Assembly: GCF_037975245.1 (NCBI RefSeq)
Contig: NC_092579.1
Coordinates: forward strand, 3,680,001 to 3,744,000
Reading direction: 5' to 3'
DNA from: Apostichopus japonicus
Taxonomy: Eukaryota > Echinodermata > Holothuroidea > Aspidochirotida > Stichopodidae
Length of the DNA: 64,000 nt
This document shows, one piece after another, positions 35,180 to 47,100 of the stretch. Within the stretch, counting starts at the first letter, position 1. Every line of letters starts with the position of its first letter. The position numbers and the translations under genes were made by a program. Below the pieces are notes generated by a model, which made no database searches, was not told the DNA's origin, and saw only the letters and a program-made list of their open reading frames with translations.

Positions 35180-36972
35180 TCCTTGTTTCTATGGGAGAGG
35201 AATCATGTGATACAACACCAGACATATCTGAGACAATGCAACTACTCAACATGGAAGCTGCCTCTGTCAGTGCAGTTTAATCCTTGTTGCTATGGGAGAG
35301 GAATCATGTGATACAACACCAGACATATCTGAGACAATGCAACTACTCAACATGGAAGCTGCCTCAGTCAGTGCAGTTTAATCCTTGTTGCTATGGGAGA
35401 GGAATCTTGTGATACAACACCAGACATATCTGAGACAATGCAACTACTCAACATGGAAGCTGCCTCAGTCAGTGCAGTTTAATCCTTGTTGCTATGGGAG
35501 AGGAATCTTGTGATACAACACCAGACATATCTGAGACAATGCAACTACTCAACATGGAAGCTGCCTCAGTCAGTGCAGTTTAATCCTTGTTGCTATGGGA
35601 GAGGAATCATGTGATACAACACCAGACATATCTGAGACAATGCAACTACTCAACATGGAAGCTGCCTCTGTCAGTGCAGTTTAATCCTTGTTGCTATGGG
35701 AGAGGAATCTTGTGATACAACACCAGACATATATGAGACAATGCAACTACTCAACATGGAAGCTGCCTCTGTCAGTGCAGTTTAATCCTTGTTGCTATGG
35801 GAGAGGAATCTTGTGATACAACACCAGACATATCTGAGACAATGCAACTACTCAACATGGAAGCTGCCTCTGTCAGTGCAGTTTAATCCTTGTTGCTATG
35901 GGAGAGGAATCTTGTGATACAACACCAGACATATCTGAGACAATCCAACTACTCAACATGGAAGCTGCTTCTGTCAGTGCAGTTTAATCCTTGTTGCTAT
36001 GGGAGAGCAATCATGTGATACAACACCAGACATATCTGAGACAATGCAACTACTCAACATGGAAGCTGCCTCTGTCAGTGCAGTTTAATCCTTGTTGCTA
36101 TGGGAGAGGAATCATGTGATACAACACCAGACATATCTGAGACAATCCAACTACTCAGCATGGAAGCTGTCAGTGCAGTTTAATCCTTGTTGCTATGGGA
36201 GAGGAATCTTGTGATACAACACCATACATATCTGAGACAATGCAACTACTCGACATGGAAGCTGCCTCTGTCAGTGCAGTTTAGTCCTTGTTGCTATGGG
36301 AGAGGAATCATGTGACACAACACCAGCCATATCTGAGACAATCCAACTACTCAGCATGGAAGCTGCCTCTGTCAGTGCAGTTTAATCCTTGTTGCTATGG
36401 GAGAGGAATCATGTGATACAACACCAGACATATCTGAGACAATGCAACTACTCAACATGGAAGCTGCCTCAGTCAGTGCAGTTTAATCCTTGTTGCTATG
36501 GGAGAGGAATCTTGTGATACAACACCAGACATATCTGAGACAATGCAACTACTCAACATGGAAGCTGCCTCAGTCAGTGCAGTTTAATCCTTGTTGCTAT
36601 GGGAGAGGAATCATGTGACACAACACCAGACATATCTGAGACAATGCAACTACTCAACATGGAAGCTGCCTCTGTCAGTGCAGTTTAATCCTTGTTGTTA
36701 TGGGAGAGGAATCATGTGACACAACACCAGATATATCTGAGACAATGCAACTACTCAACATGGAAGCTGCCTCTGTCAGTGCAGTTTAATCCTTGTTGCT
36801 ATGGGAGAGGAATCATGTGATACAACACCAGACATATCTGAGACAATGCAACTACTCGACATGGGAGCTGCCTCTGTCAGTGCAGTTTAATCCTTGTTGC
36901 TATGGGAGAGGAATCTTGTGATACAACACCAGCCATATCTGAGACAATGCAACTACTCAACATGGAAGCTGT
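35110..36972. repeat. 101-bp array copying the INTS1 C-terminal codons and stop
   Basis: About 18.5 units at exact 101-bp spacing (for example 35212 to 35313). Each holds ATATCTGAGACAATGCAACT, CTCAACATGGAAGCTGCC, GTCAGTGCAGTTTAA and CTATGGGAGAGGAATC. The first unit is coding; the rest lie in the 3'UTR or just beyond. Variants include a 9-base deletion near 36165 and a few point changes, so units are very young or homogenised. No AATAAA lies inside the unit. Confidence 0.97.
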
Positions 36973-38756
36973 AGTTTAGTTCATGTATTTATTGCACAAT
37001 AGTATTTTGTATACTTACCACATGTAGTTATTTTGAGAAGGGCATCAATTATAATGGTTTGTGCAGAGATCGAGTACCTATCTGTCACCTTCTTCCACTC
37101 CCCCCTTAGCTCTCACCCTCTGCCTGCTCCTAACCCCTTTCACCTCCCCTTCTTCCAATCCCATCTTCCTTAATCCTCTCCCCCATCCCTCAAGAATGGA
37201 TCACTCTTCCTCAAGCAGACAAGCAGACACTCCAGTATGTTTGTAACAATACTCTTGTGTTAATTGCATTCATGTGAATTAAACAGATTGTTTGTTTTTT
37301 CTGTCTTTGGAAGTATTTCATACAAGAGAGCATTGTTCAATTTTGAAAAGTAATGAGGGTTTTAATAGTGCTTATGAAAGAATGACTCCAGTCAGCCCTT
37401 TGGAGTACATTTTGATAGGGAAGTAAGGATTAACACCAGGTGTTTTACACAAAAATAACCTTCTTTTGTTGCTAGGACAGAAATGATATTCATTGGGGAA
37501 GTTTAGAATTAATGTTGTGTGTTTAAAGTAACAGCTTCCTTTATCCTTATCTTCCTTATCAGGGACAGATAATTAAGGAAGTTTTGAATTGTGACTTTGA
37601 AGTTTTAGTACGGATGCAGTGAATGTTGCTTCATCTTAGTAGACAGGTGAATGAAAATACTGTCAAAAGTGTCAAGAAATTGTGAAATGTTGACATCACA
37701 AAATCATGATCACAAGACCAGTGGCCATTACTTTTATTGTGATACATTTGCAACATTAAATGCAGTCTACAGTGCGGACGGATTAAATCAAGTGTTTTTT
37801 TCAATGAAATTTGAAACAATCGTGAAGACAAGAAATGGGGAGGCAATGTGAGTTTGGGCATATTTCGATTTGATTGTTTATCAAAACGAGTGGAAATAAG
37901 ACACCCCTGAGGTACCCATCCTTGATTTTAACTGGGCTTGTTGATATAATAGGAGGAGAGAAAAGAGGTCAAGATTGCCAAGTAAGTGTGGTTTACTTCT
38001 ACCATATCAGGTTCACCATTCTTTGATATATTTTTTACCAATTAAGATTTTTTTATGAATACACAGTGTGCTTATGAGTCATCACTTGAAGGGAACTATG
38101 GAAAATAGCACAATAGGTTATAACCTAGGTTATGTCACGAGAAAGGTGTTGTATAACTAACCTAGAACTCAAACGTATGAATGAAGGATCACAAAAGGAC
38201 AAAGAGGGGGGGGGGGGGACAAAGCAATAGGTTATAACCTCCACTTCTATAAAGACCGTCATGTGAAACGAATGTACAACTTACCAAACACTTAGATTTG
38301 AAATGCTGGAAAGAAAAAAAGAACTAACCACAGTAGGTGTAGGCTATGACATGACAGTGTTAGTATAGCACTGTCATGTGAAATGAATTGTACAATTAAC
38401 CAGTGGTGTGCACAGGATTTCAAAGGTGCGGGAGGGAGAGGTGCAAGTTTTTATTTTCCCCAAAGTGATTTACATAGAGGTATGAACCCAGAGGCGAATC
38501 AAAGAGTTCATAAAGGAGAGTATGTCAGCCTGGAGTCATTGAAGCTGTTTGCCATTTCCTCATAAAGTAGAAAAGTTTTACATGTGAGTGACTTGGAATG
38601 CAGGTTCCACATGGAATTTTGTGGTCATTCGGAAATGGTTAAGTGTTACACTTGATGAAAGCGTGCCATGTGAGAAGAGAAACACAGTTGTATTGTAGAT
38701 AGCAGGAGTCCTGAATACAGGTTAAAGCAGTGTTGACAGCTGTGTTCGGTAGTACT

Positions 38757-38799
38757 CACTGACCTCTACCACCATAGAGTATGGTGGTAGAGGTCAGTG
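38757..38799. other. Perfect 20-bp inverted repeat with 3-nt loop
   Basis: Left arm CACTGACCTCTACCACCATA (38757-38776), loop GAG, right arm its exact reverse complement (38780-38799). Pairing stops abruptly at both outer ends. The loop is too short for a normal microRNA precursor. Confidence 0.95.
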
Positions 38800-39204
38800 G
38801 TAGCATTTCTTAATCTGAGAGATTAATGTAAATAAAGTAACAAACAAGGAGATGTACATTGTTGAGAGGTTAAGTGTATAATAAAATGGAAGTACATACT
38901 GTCAGTTTCATTGGTGTCCTTACAACTTCTCAGATTCATTCATTTCATGTTGAGGAGGAAACATTATTAACAATTTTAGCAGAGCCTTTTTAATAAGAAC
39001 CTGGAAATTGACAGAGAGGATACCATTGTATCCCTTGTTATTGTAGACCAGTATTGCAATAACAAATGGTCTGAAAGTTGTAAACCTGTAAAGATTTGCT
39101 GTTCCCCACACTTCCCACTCAGCCACCTTCCTCTCAGAGGAAAATTGTGACAAACGCCCACAGGGGAATTACGTCCTTCCTTACCGCTTTCGAACCTCTG
39201 GACA

Positions 39205-39255
39205 TACAATCAGCATCCATAGCCTAGTGGTTATAGGGTTGTCTCCTGTGTCGAA
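39205..39255 (+). other. Weak tRNA-like A box string
   Basis: GCATCCATAGCCTAGTGGTTA resembles the 5' end and A box of a tRNA or tRNA-derived SINE. No good B box or 3' acceptor strand follows, so it is at most a decayed SINE head. Confidence 0.25.
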
Positions 39256-39337
39256 CAATACCAGTGCTGTTTTGGTGACATATTTGCCTTACTCTAGAAA
39301 TCAAACATGATGCTAACCAACTCTAAATAATTTGTGA

Positions 39338-39339
<2 letters not shown>

Positions 39340-39406
<67 letters not shown>
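39340..39406. repeat. (TA)n microsatellite
   Basis: About 30 TA dinucleotides in a nearly pure run. Copy number may be inexact in assembly. Confidence 0.97.
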
Positions 39407-39407
<1 letters not shown>

Positions 39408-39552
39408 TAGGAATAATATATAGGAATAACGGAAAAACTGTTAAACGACTATGCTGCATTTAGAGAAAGGCTGGATCTCGAGTGAGATACAATAATTAAA
39501 TTAGGTAAGTGATTGGAAGTAAACAGCCAATGTTTGGTTTTTGCAGAGCTTT

Positions 39553-39572
39553 GTATGTATATGTATATATTA

Positions 39573-39611
<39 letters not shown>

Positions 39612-39658
39612 CTATGTATATATGTATATATATATGTATATATGTATATATGTATCTT
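39553..39658. repeat. (TA)n/(TGTATA)n microsatellite
   Basis: A second TA-rich tract about 150 bp after the first, mixed with ATGTATAT units. Confidence 0.95.
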
Positions 39659-40059
39659 AACGATATCTATTGATGAAGGTCCAATGATAATACGTGGAAA
39701 TAAAATATGGTGAAAACTATACTACTACAGAACTCACAGAGAATCCATTTTGATGGGGTTTGCATGTGATTTTATTGCTTAAGTTTCCCACAAATCAAAG
39801 TCAAATGTTACATTGCCCTTGATGCATGTGATGGTGGTGGTTTCAAGCAGTTACATTCTAGGATGCTCTGGCTTATTTTCTTCTTGGAAGTGTTTTATCT
39901 TTGTTGAAAGGAGAGGGGAAGGAGATATTCTACCCCACCCCAACATACAGCCCGGTCGACATCTTGTTCCTTTTATTGGGATCCATGCATGTCAGGCACA
40001 GTGGTAGCAATTGTCCCCAACCCCTAACTTGAACCCCGTGGTGTTGTAATCCATACAGG

Positions 40060-40560
40060 CATATCACCCGCAATCAATCATGTATATTTTTGTCTCCAGT
40101 CAGTCACTTCCGGTATATTACGTAAAGTAAAGTTGTCTGCACCCGAGCCTGCTCAGCTCAGCTGACTCCCTGCTCAAACAATCAATAAACCAAAGCACAT
40201 GATTTGCGAAGTAACACTAGATCAATTGCCGACTGATGAATACTATGGTAATAGGGTATCAAGTTTTTACTCTATCCAGTGAAGTATCCACAGGTATATA
40301 TGTCATTATTTCAGTATCACACAAATATTTTGGTAAATTTATTTACGTAAAACCAACGACAAAGCTGTCTTTTTATTAGTAGTCACGAAATAAACTTAGG
40401 CCTACATATGAAATACTAATAAGTAATAGTACTATACTATTCGTCGCTGTGGTATACCGTATCCAGACTTGTGCTCCGTTGTTCAAACGTCAGTTTATAA
40501 TTTGCGCGGCATGCTTCTATATCGTAGGTTATAGGACTACGGTCATTTTGGACATGAATA
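40060..40560 (+). promoter_or_regulatory. Possible upstream promoter or enhancer patch
   Basis: In otherwise AT-rich spacer this patch has an ETS-type CACTTCCGGT (near 40104), an ACGTCA string (near 40488), a TCAGCTGACTC string and locally more CpG (40440-40530). It lies about 3.3 kb upstream of the ABCA3 start codon. No TATA-plus-initiator arrangement was fixed, so this is a guess. Confidence 0.2.
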
Positions 40561-41194
40561 TTGAGGAATCGTTGTCAACATAGTGTCATTAGGCTCTGGC
40601 CTAGGCCATATATAGTATGTGGAAATACCTACAGTGGGCCCAGGGTATAGCTAGCATTGTAAGTAGCACATAGGAGCATTGCATCCCAGTGTGCCTAACT
40701 AAGCTTAGCCTATAGGCTTCCCTATTAGTATTACCATCAAGAATGGATGCCATTTAGCAACAATTTCAAACAGTAAGGTGAAGTGGCATAGAATTTGCAC
40801 ATCAGTCATGGAACATGTGCTTTTAGAACAACACAACACTGAGTTAATCCTTGTTTGGGATACTTTGCCAAATATTTCTAGCTAGTTGTATTTTTGAATA
40901 TATCTTTGAATCGGGTTGTGGGAGGGTGCTGACAACATGCAATGTGAGCTTGTAAACATCTGCATTTGTCTAACCTCTGTGTAAGGCAACTTAATTGAAA
41001 GTCAATTGATATCATGAACAAATACTGTTACAGGATAGAATCGAACAAGAATAATTCTTAATTATTTTTTTAATTATAATTTTGGTCTAGCAAAGAAGGA
41101 TCTCTGTGACATTTGCACATAATTTCCATGTACCATTAACCAGGCATAGCAGGTTGAAGTTGTCACACTTTGTTTGATTGATTCATATATAGTC

Positions 41195-41472
41195 AGTATT
41201 GCGAAGTTCGGCATACTGCGAAAGTTCGGACACCCTAAGAAATACACGATTTCACCATGAAAATCTACAGGAAGAGTCAAATTTCACCAAAAAGTACGAA
41301 GCTACAGTTATTTTCTCTCCAAAATGACCCGTGTGCAAGAAATTACTTACATATTTGTCAATAAAATGACGAAGATCTATGAAGTCTGTTATAATTACTG
41401 AAAAAGCAACTGCGCCACCAATTTTATCACCAGCGCCACACTGTGGGTTGCGTGTCCGAACTTCGCAATACT
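41195..41472. mobile_element. Short element with 17-bp inverted repeats
   Basis: AGTATTGCGAAGTTCGG at 41195-41211 has its exact reverse complement at 41456-41472. A related GCGAAAGTTCGG follows the left arm and GGCCGAACTTCGAAG lies at about 41658. This suggests a small non-autonomous transposon, but no target duplication was found. Confidence 0.5.
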
Positions 41473-43642
41473 CTAGCAAGAAATACCAGTTCCACAATCA
41501 CGAAGAATCTTCTTGGAAAACAACGTGAAAACAGTTTGCAGGAAAGAAAGTTTGGCCGTGTATCGTACTATAACAAAATTTCTCCCACCATATGAAGTAT
41601 ATTTTCAAATGATTTATACCAGAAGATTTAGTTTTGGGGTGTTTTAAGTCTTAAGTGGCCGAACTTCGAAGTCACCATCCTACTATGTAGATAAATGAAA
41701 TCTAGTGCTTTGACCTTGGATTTGTTAATAAAGGGGTTGCAAAGTGTGCAAGATTTTTAGTCATAGTGTATTCTGATTCTAATGCACTTATGTTTAAGGT
41801 AGAAAATTGAATTCACAATTTGAAACAAACAAACTTTTGGTAATACCATCTATGACATCGCTCTTGTTTTCTTAATGTTCTCTTTTAATACCAAAATATA
41901 TAAACTGCAAATGAGAGTAATGAGCACATGTATCTTCGATCTCAAAACTGGCATGTGGTATTTGCACCAGGTTACTTCTTATACATGTCCATAGAAAATA
42001 AATGAAGCTATTTTAGTTGTGGTGATTCCTTTTGAACTGCCTTGAGAGAGTACTGGTAGCCCAAAGCTATTGCACTTTGCCTACCATATGTAACTGACAT
42101 CTCCCTCCACTATTACTTGATCCAACCTAGAGAGCAGTGTTCATTTAAGGATTTGATTTCAAGAGAAATGTGGAGCCTGCTAAGTATAAAGCTTCATCAT
42201 AGGCCAACTGACACAGAATATAGTTCAAGTTTTAAAGAGGCAAGAGAAAAGAAATTGTTGGGATAGAAAGTTGGTCAAGATTTTAATGTTGTGATTGACT
42301 CAAGGTAGGCTTTTGTATGACTCAAGGTACTCCCATTCCACAATGCCTTTTTTTGGCTGTGATGATTGGTCCCCATGGCAACAGCTTCCTTTTTACATGA
42401 ATACCATTGATGAGTATGCCAAAGATTTTAGTCAACTAATTTCAATCACACTAATTAGGTGACAGTTCTTTATGCTCAGGATGCAAATAACTGAAATGAT
42501 GATGGTAATATCAACCTTTATATTTTGAAGTATAGCTTCATTCTTCAGCCTTGCAACTTCTAGGTCATATCCCACCTAAATGGTAATTAAATGGTAACCT
42601 TGCACGAATGTAATTATATTGCCCTTGAATGAAATGATGCTAAGCATGATAAAATAGTTATGGAAACAAATTTTGATTTCCCCTTGTTGTACTGTTATAC
42701 AGTAAGTACAGTATACTGTACTGTACATGAACTGTGACAACAACTGGTTACAATACTATACAAGGCAGCTACACTGCAGACATATACATCGTGTACGTAA
42801 ATACAAAGCTCTTCATATGCATATAAACTGTATGGGTAACCATGGAACAGGAAAAGATACAGTAGAGTGACTGAGCATGCAATTTAAACCATGTTATGAA
42901 CCATCTAACAGTTGGATTCAAATTCATATTTACTTGATTAAAATTCATTGGCAAATTCATACTGTTTTATTTTCATAAATGTTATTAAACCATGCATATT
43001 GTTGAGACAGTCAAAGTATAGATGTCTCTGTAAGGTTAAAATTAGCTGACTTGCAAGTCTCTTGTTTATATAATTTCTTTTGCAGAGCATAGAAGCTTTT
43101 ACTCTCAATTTCATTATGGAACTAACATAAGAGATCTGAAAGCAGAAGCCTAGCATAAATTAATAGTTTAGAACCTCACTATTTTTCATGCAGTAACTTC
43201 TGCTGGTTGTGCTTTACAAATCTGTCTTTGGCAACTCTTCACTAGAAATCAACTTAGGAAAACACAGGTTACAGTGTAAATATGTTAATTATATTCAAAG
43301 TTCATTGATTGATAAGGCTGCCATTCATTTATATACAGAACGTTTGAGTAAGATTGCATCATAGTATGCAGCGTACTACAGTAATTGTGTTGGTTTTGTA
43401 AGATATGTTATATATAGCTCTTGTTGTAATTTTAGTACTTAGTACTATCTACAGTGTGCTTGTGTAACTACAGACAAGGAGTGATATCGAGTTTGGTACA
43501 TGTATGTGTAGTGCAGTAAAATGGCTGTGTTATGATTAAAGTGCCATTCAAAACAAGTATTTAAAGTGTGTGAGGGCGTATGTCCATGTTGTAGGTGAAG
43601 TTACCCAGAAAATCATGTTAATGTTTCTTTCTTTATCAACAG

Positions 43643-43833
43643 GCTCTGTATGTAGGAAAGGATTCAAGATGGAAATATAAACAGAAATGTCTTACAGCAA
43701 ATCACAAGCAAATAAACAGGAAAACTGAAAACAGGTTTCTACTTCAAAACTTCGACACATAGCAGATTTTTCTTCCAAAAGAAAATCGAAGCAACTTTGT
43801 TATTAATTTGGAGGTCATCAAATTCAAATCAAG
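43643..43833 (+). other. Probable 5'UTR part of the ABCA3 start exon
   Basis: A good acceptor (tttctttctttatcaacag| at 43642) precedes the start codon with no upstream in-frame ATG in between. An in-frame TAA at 43804-43806 shows this stretch is not coding in the ABCA3 frame. Upstream 5'UTR exons and the transcription start are not located. Confidence 0.5.
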
Positions 43834-44179
43834 ATGGGGCGTTCTTCTTCACAGTTTTCCCTTCTCATGTGGAAAAATTTTGTCCTTCAGAAACGCAAAA
43901 TTTTGCAGACGTGTTTCGAACTGGGACTACCCATCCTGTTTGCTTGTTTATTGATGATCATTCGTGCTAAAGCTACATTCACAGTCTACCCAAATGTTAC
44001 TTCATACCAGAGCTATTCCTTGAAACATCTGCCTTATAATTTAACGTACTTACATTTGGGACTCCCGACTATATGGCAGATGGCTTATTCTCCAAACACT
44101 TCGGAAGTCACAGACATCATTCAAAAGATGGAGAAAAATCTAAAACCTCTTCCCTTTACATGGGTGTCTATTGGCAATT
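43834..44179 (+). CDS. ABCA3: ABCA3 exon 1 (start codon)
   Basis: ATG with A at -3 and G at +4 and an in-frame stop 30 bp upstream. Starts [20 protein letters not shown], the usual ABCA cytosolic L-L-W-K-N motif, then the first membrane helix. Donor CAATT|gtaagt leaves one base. Confidence 0.93.
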
Positions 44180-47100
44180 GTAAGTATATGAAAAATTCTC
44201 AAAGTGGTTTATTGTATCAAACTGTTGATGCTGTGCATGTTGTACTTAAAGCAGAAAACTATGTTAAACTAATATTTGTACTACAATCTATTGTTCTTAA
44301 ATTAGAATATTATAGTTAATTCTTGATATTGCAGTAAAATTTGTGGCAAGTCTCGTAAAGAAATTGTAAATGAATAACTTTATACAATATTTAAAGCAGT
44401 GTACATGTACACTTAACTGTTGGTACATCAGTATATTGTACTTAACTATCAATACTGTGCAGTATATTATACTTAAAACAGTATTTTGTGTTCAGCCTAC
44501 AGTATTGTAAAGAATTGTTGTACATAATTATATAATACTTAAAGCAGTATAGTGTACACTTAACTGTTGGTACAGCAGTATATTGTACTTTAACTCTTGA
44601 TAATGTGCAGTATATTATACTGAAAACAGTATCTTAGATTAGAAGCATTCAGTAGCCTTCTATGTATTGTAAAGAACTGGTATCTACTAAAAGCAGTCTA
44701 TTAAGGCCTAACTGTTGGTACACCAGTATATTGTACTTAGCTTTTGTACTTAAAAGATTCTGGTGGCTAACGATGATTGCTGAAGAAATATGCTGATAAT
44801 TTTCTGCATCTAACTGTTACAGCATTTTGTATTGCAGATATATATGATTTTTTAAACTTTAGTGATATTAGCGTGTGGCAACAGCAGAATGGATGATGAC
44901 ATCATGGCACTTCAGCTGGAAATGTCTTTGTTTTTCTTTTTATGATATCAATCATTTATTGACAAACAAAAAGAATATTTCTACAAAAAGATGCACTTTG
45001 ATGAAATTCTAAGTACAGAAGTACAGAGAACTTTGACAGCTATGCAATCATTCCAAAGGAATCAGCAAGGATAAATCAACAAGAAGATTACGTAAAGCTA
45101 CCAAAGAGCATTTGCCAAGATGACATAACAGACCCCCTACTGTGCTCCCAACTTCCAGGAGTAGTTGAGGGTTTAGCCAGTCAAAAAATGGTCACATTCA
45201 ATCAAATATATATCTCAAGTAAGGGGCATGATATTGAGATGGGGTTTTCAACTAGCAGTGTGGAATAATTTTCTCTTCAATAGAAGTTTCACATTGTCTG
45301 TCACCAGAATACCCTTTTTACTGCAGTATGGGTTATATACAGTACTGTTGTAAACAGTAGCTCAGCACGCTCATACTAACTTGTTTTTAAGATGTTTTAA
45401 GGTTTGAAAAGCAAATTGCACAGAGCTTGTTTATGGCTGTAATGTTAAAGGTTATTTCAATCATCAATAATGAAGAGTTGTTACATTAATTTTGTGGATG
45501 TTCGTTCTCCCACAAGCATCTTTATTTACATTATTAAGGTCACTGATTTGTGAGAATTTTACCAATTTATCTGCTTAGTATAACTCAGAATGAAATGCCG
45601 AAGATGTTACAGAGCTGTTAGGTATTTTCAGGAAAGAAAGTCAATTTAACTACATAGTTAATGGTTCTGTTCAGTTGTGACTAAGTTTTTCTCTTCTCAT
45701 TTAATTTAGAGGAAATGGAAATTTTCAAGTTGTTGGATGTTGTTACTTAAATCTAAAGTTGTACAAGTAAATAATTGACTGTATCATTGTAGGATTTTTT
45801 TGTCTCAAACTAAAATTTTCCATAACCTAGGTGAACAGCCACTCTGACAAGTTAAGGGACGTGCAGAAATTTTTTGGAAACGACTACCGGTAATTCTTCC
45901 ATTTTATCTTCTTAACAACAGCTCAGGGATTTGACACGGAAGAAGAAATGACATCGTTTCTCGGAGAACAGCTGGTGTCCAATACTACATTCCTGGGAGG
46001 GATAGCGTTTCATAGGAATACGTCTGCTCCAGATTATAACCCAAAGAACTACACTTATAGCATTCGATTAAGCTCCAGTCCCAGGAACACTTTCTACACA
46101 GAGAGCCAGTTCAGTCAGCTACAGAGTGAATGGAGCACAGATCGGCTGTATTCTCCATTATTAATCAGTATTCCCCGCTACGTCACTCAACCCTGGGGAG
46201 GAACACCAAGTTAGTATGCTCTCCGTTATTAATCTGTTTCCCCTGCTGCGTCACTCAACCCTGGGGAGGAACACCAAGTTAGTATGCTCTCCGTTATTAA
46301 TCAGTATTCCCCGCTACGTCACCCAACCCTGGGGAGGAACACTGAGTTTATTTCTTGGTTCATTAGCGTGAAGTGTGAAGCAATGTTTCTATGTAGGAAT
46401 GTACCCAAAAAAATATATATATATTTTTTGCTCTTTTTTCTTGTATCGTTGCTGATGACAGAACAAAGCTACTGTGTCTGCAAATAAAGATGAGGAACCC
46501 ATTGAAACTGCTAATTCAGTGGGTTTCACTCCTGTATCCATGCTCTAAAATGTATCATAAAATTTACTGCAGTAATGAACTAACAGGCCCTTTACATGTA
46601 CAGTACACTTGTGCTGGGTAAAACAGTATTAGTGAAGATGTGTTGGCCAGTAAGTATTGCATGGTTACTTAAATTGGCAGTTAAAAATGTGCACAGTACA
46701 CTGATGCACATTTCTCTAAAGAAAGTCCTGTTTCATTGTGTGCTGTTGACTCAACCATTACCTCACTGTAACTGGTTGATGGCTTTACAGTGCAGTAGCT
46801 GCTGTTTTCAACACCAAACCCAACATGTCACCTTGACACTGTTTAGCTGACATTTACCTTGACACTGTTCGCCTGTTAGTTGTTGACCTTGACACTGTTC
46901 ACCTGTTAGTTTGTACAATGTACAACCCTATTGGGTGTGGGATGTATTTCTTACCTCACTGTCATATATGACCCTTCACAGCATCCAGTGACTGATCTGT
47001 TAAATTTGATGAAAGTTATCCATGGGTGAGATATCATCTTATATGATGATGTGCCCTTTCACACATCCAGGGGATACTGAACATTAAAAGTTGACCATTT

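Larger units (their letters stand above)
35180..43642. other. Spacer between INTS1 and ABCA3
   Basis: No further protein gene was recognised. It contains the 101-bp array to 36972, a C/T-rich tract (37075-37200), a G-run (38202-38219), a repeat head near 38405, the hairpin at 38757, (TA)n tracts, an inverted-repeat element at 41195 and otherwise AT-rich unique sequence. An INTS1 polyadenylation signal could not be fixed; ATTAAA near 37276 and AATAAA near 38832 are candidates only. Confidence 0.6.

Noticed and set aside
38757-38799. microRNA precursor
   Set aside because: The loop is only three bases and pairing is perfect, with no flanking basal stem.
39205-39255. Fourth SINE copy
   Set aside because: Only an A-box-like string is present; no SINE body or B box follows.
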